Shown: positions 35,859 through 49,186, counted from the first letter of the stretch. The stretch is DNA of 64,000 nt from Nymphaea colorata (GCF_008831285.2 NC_045139.1:10194704-10258703), one strand, 5' to 3'. Translations and numbers: made by a program. The notes: generated by a model not told the origin, from the sequence alone.

Positions 35859-38800
35859 CAGGTGTAACTTTCCTGTCTGAGGCCATAGGCATGGGAAGTA
35901 ATTCCATTTTCCTGCTTTTCTTTGATCTCTTCCTGAAACCGTGGTGTTCATAAGATGTAACTTTGGACAGGGACAAATACAGGATTGGTTTGTTCTCTTA
36001 CTCATACATCCTTACCGTGGAGAACCTTCGTGCCTTCTTCTTTCATATGTGCTTCAGTTTATCTTCTCTAATCTTTTGAAAAAAAAGTACATGTAAAGTG
36101 TATCTTATAAGTTAGAAAAGTTACACAAGCCGAGCTAAGTCGAACTGTTTTGGTTGCATTTGAGTTGCTAATATTTGTTTGAGAGTTCGAATTAGATCTT
36201 GAAGTGGTGGACTTTAGCCTGACACTTTCACATCTCATTTTCTGGCCGTAAGTGTGGGGAAATTGAAATGCTTTCGTTATTGCTTGCCGATCGAGGCATA
36301 CTCCATGCATGGTGAGCTCATGAAATCTTGGTCTCTCCAGGTGTATTTCGGCTGATCACAATATTGTCAGCTTTTCCCTGATAAGCTCGTGTATGAGAGG
36401 ATTCTTATGTGCACACTGTTCAAGTTGGATGAAGCAGATGATTGGATTCATTTTAAACTTTACTTCTATATCCTTGAAGTGACATGAATATCGAGGAAAA
36501 GGCCATACCAAAAGCCGTTAATTTTGAAAGTTTACGGAGAGGTGCTCCCCAAGCAGCTTGCTGCACCGCTTCATGTACTCATTTCCAGGATATGACTCGT
36601 ACATGTCTAGCACATGCTCTACCATCGGCAGATTGGCAGTGGCCAGTGGGAAGGTGCCCCTTAACACCTTAGTGCATGCTTCCTCCTGTGTCTTTAATCA
36701 CAGCGTATCTCTCTCCCTTAAATTTGAATCTAGGGTATAGGCGTGCCTCTCACTATAAATATAGAAGCCAAGAGATCTCACTATAAATATAGAAGCCAAG
36801 AGATGTTGATCAACAATTTCATGTCATAGCGAAGGGACCCTGAAAAATCATGTTTCTATTGGCTCATATCTGTATGTCCATGCGGCAGGGCTGTTCACGA
36901 GCCAAGCTCCACCAGCTCGAACTTGGCTTGAATTCCTAAGGGCTCAACTCAAGCTCAGCTTGGCTTATGCTTAAGAAACTTGAACTTGACTGAGTTAAGC
37001 TTGAGCTTAGCCGAACCATTCATTAAAAAACATATATATACTTTTACCCCGAAGGAAGACTACCAGGTTGAAAGTAGCCTGGTCCTTGCTAGCAAGGAAG
37101 AACCCCATTGCAGCGCTTTGTTTTTTGTGATACTAATATGACACAATTTTTACAAATTGTATTTCCATGAAAGTTTAATGAGCCGAGCCTGCCCAACTCC
37201 GGCTCACCTTGTTTTGTTAACCAAGTTCATTTCTGAACTTGTATTTGACGCATTTATCAAATTAATCGAGCTCAAGTGAAGTTTAAACTAGTGAATTAGA
37301 GTCGAGCCTGAGTTGATTCCATTCCTGGAACATTCTTATCCATGTCGTCAACAAACTTATTCTTGCTCTAGGGTGCTGGCTGGGTGGAACTGGGATGCGA
37401 TTCTACTTTAAAGAAATGTGAAATTCAGTTGGGTAACATGGGCACTCTCTGCCAATCACATTGGGAGTCAACTTAATTTATTACTCCACATTATCTCTCT
37501 CTCAAAGCGTGATGCGATGCACTCGCACATTATACTCTATAAAATGTAAAAAAGTAAACTTTTATTAAAGGTAATGCCCAAGGGAATCTGCTTGGGCAGC
37601 TTCCGCATAGTGGACGCGAAGGTGGGATCAGAGGAACCAGCAGCACAATAATTTTCATTGGTCTGAAATCTTCGTCTCTATCGTCTCCTGCAATTTGGAT
37701 TTGACGAATGAAGTTTCGTTCACATTCAAGTATTAGAGCAATGGATAACTCGCGGAACCATTGAACGGAACAGAACAGAGACTGCCATTCTGCATATCAA
37801 CTAGAGAAATCAAATGTGGGATGTGAAACACGTGTTCCTGCGTGCCGCAGAATGCTGTTTCGGCATTCGGAAGAAGGCCACGAGGCGCCGGAAAAGACAC
37901 GCCGCTTTTAATGGGAGCCTCCATTCTTCGAGAATCAAATGCAGCCCCTTTGGAGGCCGTGTCATTTTTTGTGTTTTCTGGTGGTGTTCCAAGAAAAAGA
38001 ACGGAACAACCGCAACCTATTCGACTAATCTGAACATGGTCTAATCAGATATGGAATTTGAATTTGAATTGAAAGACATGGAAGCTGGTGGTGTTCCAAG
38101 AACAAGAACGAAACACGCTTCTTTTCTACTAATCTGAAACGTTGTCTAATCAGATTCAGAATTCCTGAATTGGAATTAGCAGCGACAGATCACAGATGGC
38201 AGTTTGGATGATCTATTTTCTTATTTGGCTATTTGAATATTGTCTGATTTTATTTGGAGTCCAACTTGAATTCGCATGTGCGGAGGGCGAAGCTGAACTC
38301 AGATTCTTATCGGCTTGCTGTTGAAATCTGGATTTTCTTATCAAATTCCATTAAAAAAATTATATCAGAACCATTGACTTCCCTAACCTTACCATCTTGA
38401 TGGCTCGGTCTTCTGTCCATGTCGATCGACTTCTCGTCATTAATATATTTTAATAAAACATTTCAGAAACTGCTAAAGTTTTGACAACAATAAAGAACAC
38501 ACTTAACCTTTGAGTGTCTTTCACATATATATTTGAGTTTTTCATCGCCAATAAAAAGATGTACAATATTATTTCCGCCAAGCTAACTATTTAATTAGTA
38601 AAAAAATTGTTATTTTGCCCTCTGAAAAATATAGAAAATATTAACATTAATATTGTGAATGCAACTAGGTTTACATGATTTCCTGCTACTAGTAAAAAAA
38701 AATCGCCTGACTAATTTATAGTTAACTTGAAGTACAATTAATTGTGTATTAATATGACTAGATATAGTTAAGGAGGATAGAACAAATTAATAAGCTTGAA

Positions 38801-39240
38801 TCTCTTTTGTTTAATATTCCTGCATTAAACCAAACTAAAGGCAGTGATGCATCAACTATTGCCATTTTACCGGTTCGTGCATGAACTATTGGGTCTGTTA
38901 TTTGAAAATTTGTCCTTTTAATAATATTCTTGTTAAATCTCGTGGCTGACCTCTTGCCGCCAATGTTGTATAATAAAAATTTCTCATTGTGTTGACGGTA
39001 GGAAGCGAATCTACTGTTACGACAGACCGGAACGAATGTCTATCTACTCCTCTGGGGAGACAGGAAAAGAGCGTAAGAACGCGTGAAGGCGTAATTACTT
39101 CCTCTTCCTCTTTGTTCTCCAACGAATATTTAAATAAAAAAAAAAATGAAGGGGAAGGAAGAAATGCTCCTACAAAGCCCGTGTCTCTTGTTCTTTATTT
39201 TTCGTCTTCTTTCCCTTCATTGGCACCTTTTCTGGGATCC
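35859..39240. other. Intergenic region, no gene seen
   Basis: 36890-37330 is a degraded dispersed repeat rich in GAGCTCGAACTTGGCTT-type words starting GGCTGTTCACGAGCC, common at the ends of plant hAT-derived repeats; I see no clear target duplication. 37730-38170 holds paired short repeats (GGTGTTCCAAGAACAAGAACG-like at 37982 and 38090). The remainder is A/T-rich. Confidence 0.5.
36748..36803. promoter_or_regulatory. Duplicated TATA-like 28-bp unit
   Basis: Two perfect 28-bp units (TCTCACTATAAATATAGAAG...) starting at 36748 and 36776, each with CTATAAATA. They look like a doubled core promoter, but no gene follows within the next 2 kb. Confidence 0.4.
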
Positions 39241-41411
39241 ATGGCCGCACCCAACGTCATGCATGCTGTGCAATACCACGGTTATGGTGGTGGCGCTTCT
39301 GCACTCAAGGTTGCTTCTCTTTTCAGTTCTTTTTTCCTGTTATCCTGTATATGTTCTTCATTTGGAATGTTATTGCTCTTCTCTGCTTCTGGACTCGAGG
39401 TTATTATTCTTCTCCTTTTTCGGTGCAATCACTGATCCATAAGATAATAGACGCAAATTAGAAAAAGCAGTTTCCAGTCCTGCATGTAGACATCAGTTCA
39501 CGAACTAACTGGAAATCGCGAAGATCCCAAACTTCATTTTACTAATCAGAGAACAGGTAGTTTTACACGATACTGCTTATGAACCAATTAAACTGGAGAG
39601 TCTTTTTTGCTGTTTGTGAAATCAGAAGTTTCTCTATTTTGGTAGCAAAAGGTCTTAGACTCGTGTTTTATTATCGCCTATTAATAGTGAAATGGTGATA
39701 CTTCTTTCGAGAAAATGGGTATTGGTTGCTTTGAAGGAAAATTGCTCTGCAATATGTAAAGGATCAAGAAATTAAGCAAGTGCTGCTTCATTAGTTGGCG
39801 AGAGCTATACTAACTTTCAAGGTCGAAATCCAGGGGCCTGTTTCTGCTGTTATGCGGGAGTTCATAACTTAAAATTTTTCATGGATGGCGTCAATATTGC
39901 CAGATGCAGTTTTTTTACCCCAATATCCGATTATCGTTTCCTGTGGCAGAATTTTTGGTCGTCTGTTCTTTATTTTCATCGGTAGATGCATCGGGCTTTC
40001 AACTAGAATGATTCTTGCTTCCTTTTGTAGTCTCTATCTGAGGATTTCTTAGAAGAAGATTGAGAAAGGTAACTTGGTGAATACGGCATCAGTAACTTCC
40101 ATAATCTCTAGGTTGGAGGTGAGTGCAGAAACCATAGCAGTTTCAAATAAAACAAGTGTTCGGTATTGGGGAAAACAGGAAAATTTTCTTTTCTGTTTTA
40201 CTTGAAGTAATACAAATTGGCTTTCTTCCTACAAAATTTCGTTTGTTGCTACTATGCTGTCGTGGTCTCCATCTCAAGTCAGTCAGTAATTAAGCTCCAT
40301 AAACCCATTTCATGTTCAAATATTAAACTTTTGCACCTTTGTCTTTTGAGATATTTGCTGCTTGCCTGGAAGTGGGTCTAGATTCAACCGTTTGAGAAAA
40401 TGAACATTTACAATCCTCTGTTTTTGGTGGCGACAGCTAGAACCTAGCAATGTGAAAAGTTGTTAACTGCAACTTATGCGGAGGTTTTTCCTAACCGTTA
40501 TTTTTTCTTTTCCAAAATAACCTCTTTGGAATACATCCAAAAAACCTAAGGAGTTTTAGAATATGACAAGTATAGAAAATAAAAAGAAAGGTAATGTGAC
40601 AATAGGTTTTCTACTAGTTTTCTTGAATAACCATAGGGAGACACTGAGGAAAACCTTCTGGAAACACAAAAGAGAAACGATACATGCTCAAGAATATTCA
40701 AAAGGGACTTGTTTAAAGTTTCAAGAAAGTATTGTAGTATCTCCTATGTAATATAATGATATTTCCGTTTTTGGCAGTAAATAGCAGGAAATATTTGTCA
40801 CTATGGTCTTATGTTTTTCATTATCTTAAAAGACTACTGATGACAAGCTTGAATGAGGAAATGACAAAATCTGTCAGATCCTCGAGTTTTGATCTAGGTC
40901 GACATTGAGGAAACCTTGATGACAAACATCTTGGTCATTCTCATGCACATTGTAATGTTAACTTAATTTGTCTTGATTAAAGTTCGTGTAAGGGGTTCCC
41001 AGATTGACTTGTCTAAATGGAAGTACCCTTGATAAATTTGGTAAGCCTTCTGTCACTGCCTAATTGAAGTGGTTCCTTTATATTTTGAGTGTTTGCAGAT
41101 TTTACGTATCGTTCTGAAAATGTTTTCTGAATGAGGCTAGGTGAAAGATGTATTTAGACAGAAATGAAGGATTTTTTTTTTTAACATGTGGTTCTTTGAT
41201 ATGGTGTATAATGAACCTTTAGTCAAAGCACTATCTGTTATTCTGGTGGCAGTTTGAGAGAAGGTGCTTCATCCAATGAACTCGTATGCTAAGCTACAGG
41301 CAGATAAAATCTCCTGTCCCTTATGTGGGGTATTCTTGTTTTTCCTTGTTATAAGTGTGGTGAGATGGACACTGGTGAGGTTGTCATGTTATATAGAAGT
41401 CGCTCTCTAGT

Positions 41412-41454
<43 letters not shown>

Positions 41455-44296
41455 TACATGCACACACTATATCCTCATTTACATATGTTCCCATACCTGG
41501 CTGCACAAGTGAACATTGTTATTCTGACGGTCTTGATTAGTAAGGTGCCAGAAAACTTATCTGTATATGTAGGAAACACAAGACTTTGTAGACAGAAAAC
41601 TCTATTATTCCAGAATCAAATGTGACCAAGAATTTCAAGCGTGCATGCAAAAGGAAATTAAAGAATTGAAGGGTTTGCAAACCTATCTTGAAGCCAAAGG
41701 CAGAAAGCTTCCACGACAAGCTTGATGGTGTGCATATTACATATTCTCTTTCTAAAAGTTGCTCTTTGCTACAGTGTTATTATATTATCTCTACATTACT
41801 AGAACATGTCTTTGTTCAAAAAGATTGACTATAATATGAAGTGACAAGAATCACAACATTTGTTATGGCACCTTAGGGACTCGGGATAATGATGAAACCG
41901 AGTGAACACCTTCTGTTTCAAAGTCAACACTTTAGAATTCATTGTATCATTAAGAGGTTTATTATGCTTCACAGATGACCTAACCCATTCCAAGCATTCC
42001 CTGGAGCAGCAGACCTTTAAGCTGATCTTTTAGTAAACATAGAAAGTCCTTTGCTTCTCTATTTAATGCTGAATGAACCTGAAAGAATTTTCATGAGGAA
42101 CATATTAGGGATGAATAAATAGTAACTATCAGCTAATATTTTTCTTACCTTTATGTGCTGTTTTTTCATGATGATGATTTACAAGGGGTTCGTTATTTTA
42201 ATTTGTGATTGCAGTTTGTCGAGTTTTTATTTACACATAATATCTTGCATCTCCAGCGGAAGCACTTGATGTGATGTGATTTTTCGTAGACATATCTGTA
42301 TCTTGCATCACCAGTGGAAGCACTTGATGTGATGTCATTTTTCATGGATATGTCTGTCGCTCATCTTTTTGGTTTTATTTTATTGGTGAAACATACTTAT
42401 CTTTGTTGTTGCACGTTTCCAAGTCAGCATGTTGAGGTTCCAATACCTACACCAAAGAAAGATGAAATTTTGTTAAAGTTGGAAGCATCAAGTTTGAACC
42501 CAGCTGATTGGAAAATTCAGAAAGGAATGATTCGTCCATTTCTGCCTTCCAGATTCCCATTTGTCCCAGGTCAGGGGTACTATCCTTTCCTATTCAAACA
42601 TCTAGGCAACATTCAAGAACTTGGAATTGTGATTTAGGAACGAAGAAGAAAAAAAATCAAAGTGCTTTTCATTTGCAGTTAGTCATAACATGGGATATGA
42701 TCCTCTCAGATTGTTTATTTATATTCATATGCATGAGGACTCAACAGAATGCTTGAGCCATGAGCAATGTGAAGCGTCAGAGTATATAGGTGGTGACTTG
42801 TTGGCTTCACGCTTGGAAAACCTGCTTCTTGCTTCAGCTAAATGCTTTGTCATACGAGTCAATTTTTAGAAAGCACTACCTGCATTTTGTGCGTGCACGT
42901 GTGTGTGCATATATACTCACATTTCTGCTTTCAATATGATAAGTCTTGCAGGTGGAATAATTTTTCTGCTTCTTATGTTTCTGTTGTTGTGTAATAATTC
43001 ATTCTGTCACTATAGATGCAGTAATCCACTTGTATGGCCGTGGTAAAAGACTGTCATATAAGTGAAACATCTTTCTTCACATTACCTACTTAGTATTGAA
43101 TGTTGTGCAAAATAATTTCTGAATCCTGATAAAGTTCTGGACAGTCTTTTAGCCTTATTCTTTCACCATGGTTGGTTATCTTTCTGGCTTTTTTTATTTT
43201 TGGAAACAGTTACCGATGTAGCTGGAGAGGTGGTTGAGATTGGCCCTGGAGTTCAGGGTTTCAAAGTTGGCGACAAAGTAGTTAGCAAGCTCAAATTGTT
43301 GGTAATCCCAAAGCCATTTTTCACTTGGATTCTCATTCTCACACTAACATGGATGTAAACAAGTAAAATTGTGTAAAATGTTGTTTGTTGCTCCTGGAAT
43401 TATCTTGGAGCTCTTAGGTTGATAAATTTTTAACAAAATGTTTTTTGTTTTCACAGTGATAAACAAATCTGGCAGTTTATTGATGATATTTTCGGAAAGC
43501 CTGCGATTCTGTGTTTTAGATTTAATTTTCTGGTTGAGTTATATGCTTATACCCATCTCAATTTTTTCTTTTGGATTTTTATATTCATGCCATGTGAATG
43601 AGAACACAGAGAGGAGGCGGACTTGCTGAATATGCAGTGGCTACAACAGAATTAACTGTGAAGAGGCCCCCAGAGGTGACATCAGCCGAAGCTGCGGGCA
43701 TACCAATTGCTGGTCTTACAGCTCTAAGAGCACTTACCAAAGCTGGAATCAAGCTGGATGGAAGTGGCCCGTCTGCTGACATTCTGATAACTGCGGCTTC
43801 TGGTGGTGTTGGCCATTATGCAGTGCAGTTAGCAAAGCTTGGGAACGCACACGTCACTGCTACATGTGGGGCACGGAATATCAACCTAGTCAAAAGCTTG
43901 GGGGCAGATGAGGTGCTTGATTACAAGACACCAGAAGGAGAATCTCTGAAGAGCCCGTCTGGCCGGAAGTACGATTATATTATCCATTGCGCAACCGGCA
44001 TAAGATGGTCCACGTTTGAGGCATGCCTCAGTGAAAGAGGTAAGGTGATTGATATTACGAGCCCTACAGCTATGCTAACCTCTGTTATAAAGAAGATGAC
44101 CTTTTCAAAGAAGTCTCTGGTGCCTCTGGTGCTGAACCCTAAGGGTGGGGACCTAGAATTCATGGTGGAACTGTTCAAAGAAGGAAAGCTTAGGACTGTA
44201 ATTGACTCGATATTCCCTCTGGCGAAGGCCGAAGAAGCTTGGGCTAAAAGCATGGATGGGCATGCTACTGGGAAGATCATTGTGACCCTCGAGTAG
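39241..44296 (+). CDS. ceQORH-like NADPH quinone oxidoreductase / alkenal reductase, tandem copy 3
   Basis: Same family as the copies at 12309 and 31868. Exons 39241-39309, 42428-42569, 43210-43301, 43610-44296 total 990 nt, 329 residues, intact frame, GT-AG introns. Seen: MHAVQYHGYGGGASALK, LEASSLNPADWKIQKGMIRP, AGEVVEIGPGVQGFKVGDKVV, RGGGLAEYAVA, AASGGVGHYAVQLAK, DEVLDYKTPEG, KAEEAWAKSMDGHATGKIIV. It differs from its paralogues mainly around SERGKVIDITSPTAMLTS, which is shorter, and SKLKLL at the end of exon 3. Intron 1 has grown to 3.1 kb and includes a 59-bp tandem duplication and an AT microsatellite. An AATAAA lies about 210 nt past the stop. Confidence 0.92.
42241..42357. repeat. 59-bp tandem duplication in intron 1 of copy 3
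   Basis: Two units starting at 42241 and 42300 (TATCTTGCATC.CCAG.GGAAG), about 90% alike by eye, just before exon 2. Confidence 0.85.
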
Positions 44297-44502
44297 CAGC
44301 ATTACCTTCGATATTGGAGTCTGAGCTTATGGTTGGCTTCATATATGTAAATTTTACACTTTACTGTTCTTTATAGTTGTTTAAATGATGGTGCTTGTAA
44401 GTTGAGTGCATGCAAACTTGAATTTGGGCTTCTGCTTTTAGTAATAAGAAGAGAGTGGTTTTCTTTAGCCTTTTCTTAAATCAGCCAAATTATATATAAA
44501 GA

Positions 44503-44508
44503 AATAAA
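44503..44508 (+). terminator. Possible polyadenylation signal of oxidoreductase copy 3
   Basis: AATAAA 207 nt after the stop codon. Confidence 0.4.
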
Positions 44509-44509
44509 G

Positions 44510-47134
44510 TTAAATTTTCTTGTGATCTTAATAGACTGAAATCAGGCGAACGGACTGCTTCCTCCACCTGTTTAGAGGGTTGAACTTAGGACCTTCAACC
44601 TGGGTAACATATTCTGGTAAGAGCAGATCGTGGAGAACAGTAACCATTATTTACAGCGACAGTTTACCTGTGGCAGATCTGTTACCAAATGTAGAGATTC
44701 AACTTCTGATATGGTTCATGAGGAGACGAGTCCCGCACCTAAGGAAGCTTATCACCTAAGTTAATTTGTTGTTCTAAGTTGAGAGGACGGTTATTCCCAC
44801 CACTCGAGTGAAGGCAGAAGCTTCCCTTTCTCCCCTCATCCTCTAGAGTCTAAGGCTAAGGCTGCTTTTAATGCAGCAGGGTAACGTCTAGAGTCTAAGG
44901 CTGCTTTTAATGCAGCAGGGCAACGTTCTTGTTATGCTTGGCGTCCCTCACAGAGGGTTGAACCATTGCGCCAACCCCTTTTGGGATCAGGTCAATGTTG
45001 TTATCAGCTAGATTTACTGCTTTGGATATCAAATGCCTCTAATATGTCCTGCATCTCAAAATGTAATATCTCTATGATAGCAATTGATCAATTGCGTTCT
45101 TAACTCGCACTGAGCAAAAGCTGAATGCCTTTCACGTAAAGGACATCGTGTTCACTGCTAATTAGCTCTGGTTATTCTTTTGACGGATAGATTATCTGCC
45201 TTAAAATGAAACTGAAACTTACGGTGTAAAGTTCTACCTGGTACAAGGCAAACTTTTTACAATTAATTAGTAGGCACACTTTTACACGGCGGTCCTGTCT
45301 AAATATAATGCTTTGAATTAAAGTCCGTAGTTAATGATTCTCACTAAAAGTCTACCTGATGCAATAAAATATTAACTTACTGTATAATTTAGCTTAATAA
45401 AAGTCTGCCCCATTTATTTAGTTTCAAAATTCAAAGCACAATCGACTTCTGGGTGGAGAAACTTTTGCAAGTCCCAATAGAATAGGCTTCAAGATCTGTT
45501 TCACCAATTAAAGCTGCAAGAAGAAGGAATCACGATGAAACTTGTGAGCTTTTCTTTTCTCCCTTTTTTAATTTTGACAGTTTGGAGGAGAACTCAAACT
45601 GCACCTTCGTGGAAGTAAGCATTTGTATACATTGGCTTGCTCAAGGACCGACACTCATGTCAGCACTTACTGCACTCTGCATACATTTTATATTAATAAG
45701 AACGTTTTATTTGACTTAAATATAAATGGTTGGGTTTGGGATGCGTGTAGGATTCGGCGGTTCTCATTAGGGTTGAAATCCAGGACGGAACGAGAATGAT
45801 TATCTAAGTTTAAATACAACTACAAGCCCAATACGTACCATGTTCAGCGAAGGGGGCATCTATAATAAGAATCAGACCTATGATCAACACTTAAAATCCT
45901 CAACCTTCCACATGGACTGGTATGTGCACGCAGGAAAGCTGCCACGGAAGGCCGAAGATTAGGCTACCATATTTCAAGTTCCAAAAACGGCTTCTCTGTT
46001 ATTAGACAGAAAACCATTGACGTTTAAATTGGAAATTGGACAAGTTTCACTAACGGTACTCAAAACCTGTCACACAGGTGCTGGGTGAAGGTGCAGGTGT
46101 GGGTGTCAGTATCGATGCGGTGTGGGTGTCAGTATCGATGCGGCACATCTTCAAAAATTTAAGTGTAGCGATGCCACGAAAATATTTATTTGTTATTATT
46201 AGTTTATTATTATGATACATATATTGTTATTATTAATTATATATATATATATATATATTACATATACATATAAGAAGAATTAAGAAATTTGAGTATACAC
46301 TATAACCTAGACACTCTCCACTACACACTTTATACACTTTATGGATAAATTATATATGAATATTATATAGTACATACTTATAAATTATAATGTATTATGT
46401 ATATGAATGTAACATATTAAGCATTATTACAAAGTACAAACATTAAACAAGTAAATAAAAAACAACATAATCAGAACACAAAAATTGAAAAAAAATGTTA
46501 AACCTTTATTTTAACGTTAAAAATTTTTAAAATAAAAAAATAAAAAAAAATGAAAAATAAGTTTGATGAGGTTTGACTGCACACGACTCGAGTCAAACGA
46601 GAGTCCAATGGGTGTCCAAAATGTTTGGACAAAAATAATCGGGTCCAAAATGTTTGGACAAAAATAATCGGGTGCGGTCAGTTACGCCCAACCCTTGTTG
46701 ACCCGAATGAGAGTGGGAAGTGCGAATCTGAGCTACACCGGCACCCGAGTCATGTCCATTGCAGCGTGTAACTTAGCTGAAAATAAACGTGCGTTCGACA
46801 ACACATTTATTGACTGCTGTACAATGACTTGATTAGAAGAAAGGAGAGAAAATTTGTTTGGCAGGAGACAAGCACGGCTTATATGTCTCTCATTTACATA
46901 TCGGTATCTTTTCGTTTGTAAAACAAGAGAATTGATGCCACGAACAATCGAAACAAAAATTGACCCCCAAGGGACTCAACTTGACCTCGCCGGAAATTAC
47001 GAGGATGTAAACTTAAACGAAGTTTGTGGTGCATAATACATTTAAAGCCAATTTAAGCGCATCAACGACCAACAAACATAAGGCTTCAGGAAAGGATAAG
47101 GAAAAAAAAAAAAAAAAAAGTGACTCGCTGGCGA
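44510..47134. other. Intergenic region, no gene seen
   Basis: Contains an imperfect tandem duplication at 44842-44930 (TCTAGAGTCTAAGGCT, units starting 44842 and 44887). Two short perfect duplications also lie here, near 46106-46141 (GTGTGGGTGTCAGTATCGAT) and 46615-46672 (CAAAATGTTTGGACAAAAAT). 46180-46560 is A/T-rich. Confidence 0.6.
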
Positions 47135-48652
47135 TCAAGAAAACAAGCGAAGATAGATCAAAGCAAAGAAAAGGATGCTTGCTGCACATATAAGGACTGG
47201 CAAGAAGGAAGAAGTAAATTTTGCTGCTTTAATGGCTTCAGTCCCAGCCTGTGGCGTTGAGACCAACTTCCTGAGTTGGGCTACGAAGTTGAGGCTGTAC
47301 TCTTGCTGGGCAGCCTCGTCGAGCAGGAACTCCTTAAACTTGGCATGGTTGGCTCTCATCGCCTTCATCTCTTCGGTCTGTTCATCCTCTTTCATCATCA
47401 TCGTCTTCACTGCCTTGCACACGCCATTCCTGGTAAACCACCCGTCGCTGTAACGCCTCTCCAATCTCACTCCTATCTTCAGCTCCTCCGCCATGAGCTT
47501 TCCATTAAGAAACTGGTCTGCCTTGAGGGGCATCAGCACCACTTGGCAGTCGGCGACGACGGCCTCCACCAACGAGCTGAACCCACAATGGCTGACGAAC
47601 CCGCCGACGGAGGGGTGCCTCAGGATTAGCGGCTGCTGAATCCATCCACTTTGCACCATCCCTCTCCCTCCCATCTTCTCCCCTAACAGTTGTTCTGCCG
47701 TTGCCAGCTCCTCTTCCTCCTTGGAAGGAAAGTTGAGGACCAAAAGGAACGGCGAGCCGCTCATCTCCAACCCGGCGACGAGCTCTCGCATCTGCTCGAC
47801 GGGCAAGCACGTCTCGCTCCCGAACGCGCAGAAAACGACCGACCTCGGTGGGAACCTTGACAGCCATTGGTCACACCTGGCCTCCAGCTCCCCGGACGGC
47901 GGCTTCGGCACCAGTAAGCCCGTCAGGAGCACGGGCTTTTTCCAGAGGGAGGAGTACCACTTGACATAGCGGCTCTCCGTCTCCAAGGCGCTCCTCACGG
48001 CGTTGGCGGAGCTCAGCATCATGGTGGTGACCATGCGGCCGTACATGGAGAGAGTCGAGCCGTGGTGCATTTTCAAGTAGTAGCCGGCGTCCCGAGCCTC
48101 GTAGAGCTGCAGCCCGGCCAGCGCAGCGTGTACGCGCGGCGGGATGACCCGCAGGGCAGCTAGAATGAAGTCCTTTCCGGGCCATAGCATGGCCGGGGCG
48201 GCGGAGTGGGCCATAGCTATGGCAATGAAGATGGAAAAGTAGACGGACTTGATGCCTAAGGAGTCGGCGAGAGGTGGGATCCAGTGGTAGGCAAAGTCGA
48301 AGATGACAACGTCCGGCGAGAGTTGACAGAGGAGCTTGGCAATCTGAGGCCGCACTTGGTCGGCGGCCTGAAGGAAAAGCTCCATGATAGTCGGAGCTCC
48401 GAAGGTGGATTCGACGCCGGCGGGGATACCCTTGACTGCCGGAAGATGGTAATTGAGGATGGGAATGTTGGGGTCAAGAGCGGTTCGGATCTTGGTGACA
48501 AGGGAAGGAGGAGAAAGGAAGGTGATGTCGATGCCATTGGCGTGGAGTCTGTTGGAGAGTTGGACGAAGGGGAAGATGTGGCCGAAGCCCAACCAGGGGA
48601 ACATGACCACGCGAAGAGGGGAACGAGCATCATCGTTCGTGGCCATGGCCAT
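47135..48652 (-). CDS. UDP-glycosyltransferase, UGT79/91-like (group A), with hydrophobic C-terminal tail
   Basis: GT1 family enzyme that transfers sugar from a UDP-sugar to a small acceptor. Group A members usually extend a sugar already on a flavonoid, anthocyanin or terpenoid glycoside. The ATG at 48652 was chosen because the open frame further upstream starts on GTG and FPWLGFGHI then falls at the usual distance. 505 residues, no intron. Seen: catalytic His25 in GHIFPFVQL, DVVIFDF, and the PSPG box at about residues 337-380 (WIQQPLILRHPSVGGF ... SHCGFSSLVEA ... LKADQ). QQP and the closing DQ fit group A. The family is normally about 450-470 residues; here about 40 extra end in a 22-residue hydrophobic helix (about 483-504). 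A TATA-like AATAAATA lies near 48709-48716. Sugar and acceptor specificity cannot be read from the sequence. Confidence 0.9.
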   Translation of the reverse strand: MAMATNDDARSPLRVVMFPWLGFGHIFPFVQLSNRLHANGIDITFLSPPSLVTKIRTALDPNIPILNYHLPAVKGIPAGVESTFGAPTIMELFLQAADQVRPQIAKLLCQLSPDVVIFDFAYHWIPPLADSLGIKSVYFSIFIAIAMAHSAAPAMLWPGKDFILAALRVIPPRVHAALAGLQLYEARDAGYYLKMHHGSTLSMYGRMVTTMMLSSANAVRSALETESRYVKWYSSLWKKPVLLTGLLVPKPPSGELEARCDQWLSRFPPRSVVFCAFGSETCLPVEQMRELVAGLEMSGSPFLLVLNFPSKEEEELATAEQLLGEKMGGRGMVQSGWIQQPLILRHPSVGGFVSHCGFSSLVEAVVADCQVVLMPLKADQFLNGKLMAEELKIGVRLERRYSDGWFTRNGVCKAVKTMMMKEDEQTEEMKAMRANHAKFKEFLLDEAAQQEYSLNFVAQLRKLVSTPQAGTEAIKAAKFTSSFLPVLICAASILFFALIYLRLFS

Positions 48653-48759
48653 GGATCCACTCTGCTTCTCACTCACCTTTTCCTTCTTCGTAGAGTTGTG
48701 CAGTGTGGTATTTATTGAAAGAGCATTTTTTATGACACTCCCCACCTTAAGATAATTCT

Positions 48760-49186
48760 TTGATATGTATCCTTTTGGTTCCCCAAATTCTAGAACGATA
48801 GCTTATAAAGTAGGCACTATTATGGGAAGAACTTATTTATAAAATGTGATGTACATGATTCAAATCGCGATAAAAAAGATGAAGGTTATTCCGATGTCTC
48901 TAACAGAGTTATTAATTAGTTGGGAACCTGTTAGTGAAATTAAAAAAATACATCGGGGACTAGGAAGTGGTTAATTTCTGTTTCCAGCTCCCAAAGTGTC
49001 AACTTCTTGTAATACACATATATATAATTCCTTCTTTTCATCTAAAGAAATATAATGAGGTAGCAGATCGACTTGCTTAAATATATTTTTATGAAATTAA
49101 ATTGCTTGTTCACGGAGTCCTCATTTAATCAATTAACTTGAACTTAGTCCCAATTGAAAAAAATAGTCGCTAGCTGCAACTTGGTG

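Noticed and set aside
36890-37335. GAGCTCGAACTTGGC-rich segment as a full hAT MITE
   Set aside because: The composition fits, but the ends are not inverted repeats and no 8-bp duplication was found; kept only as a degraded repeat.
44930-44995. tRNA-like A-box on the minus strand (TTGGCGCAATGG), with a similar word at 12687-12700
   Set aside because: Considered as a SINE head, but no convincing B-box spacing, tail or target duplication was seen. Two short word matches are not enough.
48653-48745. Upstream extension of the glycosyltransferase frame
   Set aside because: The extended frame begins at GTG, not ATG, and its residues do not resemble a UGT N-terminus. The ATG at 48652 sits correctly relative to the catalytic His.
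47175-48755. Long plus-strand and alternate minus-strand open frames over the glycosyltransferase
   Set aside because: Shadows of the GC-rich UGT coding sequence; none shows family motifs.
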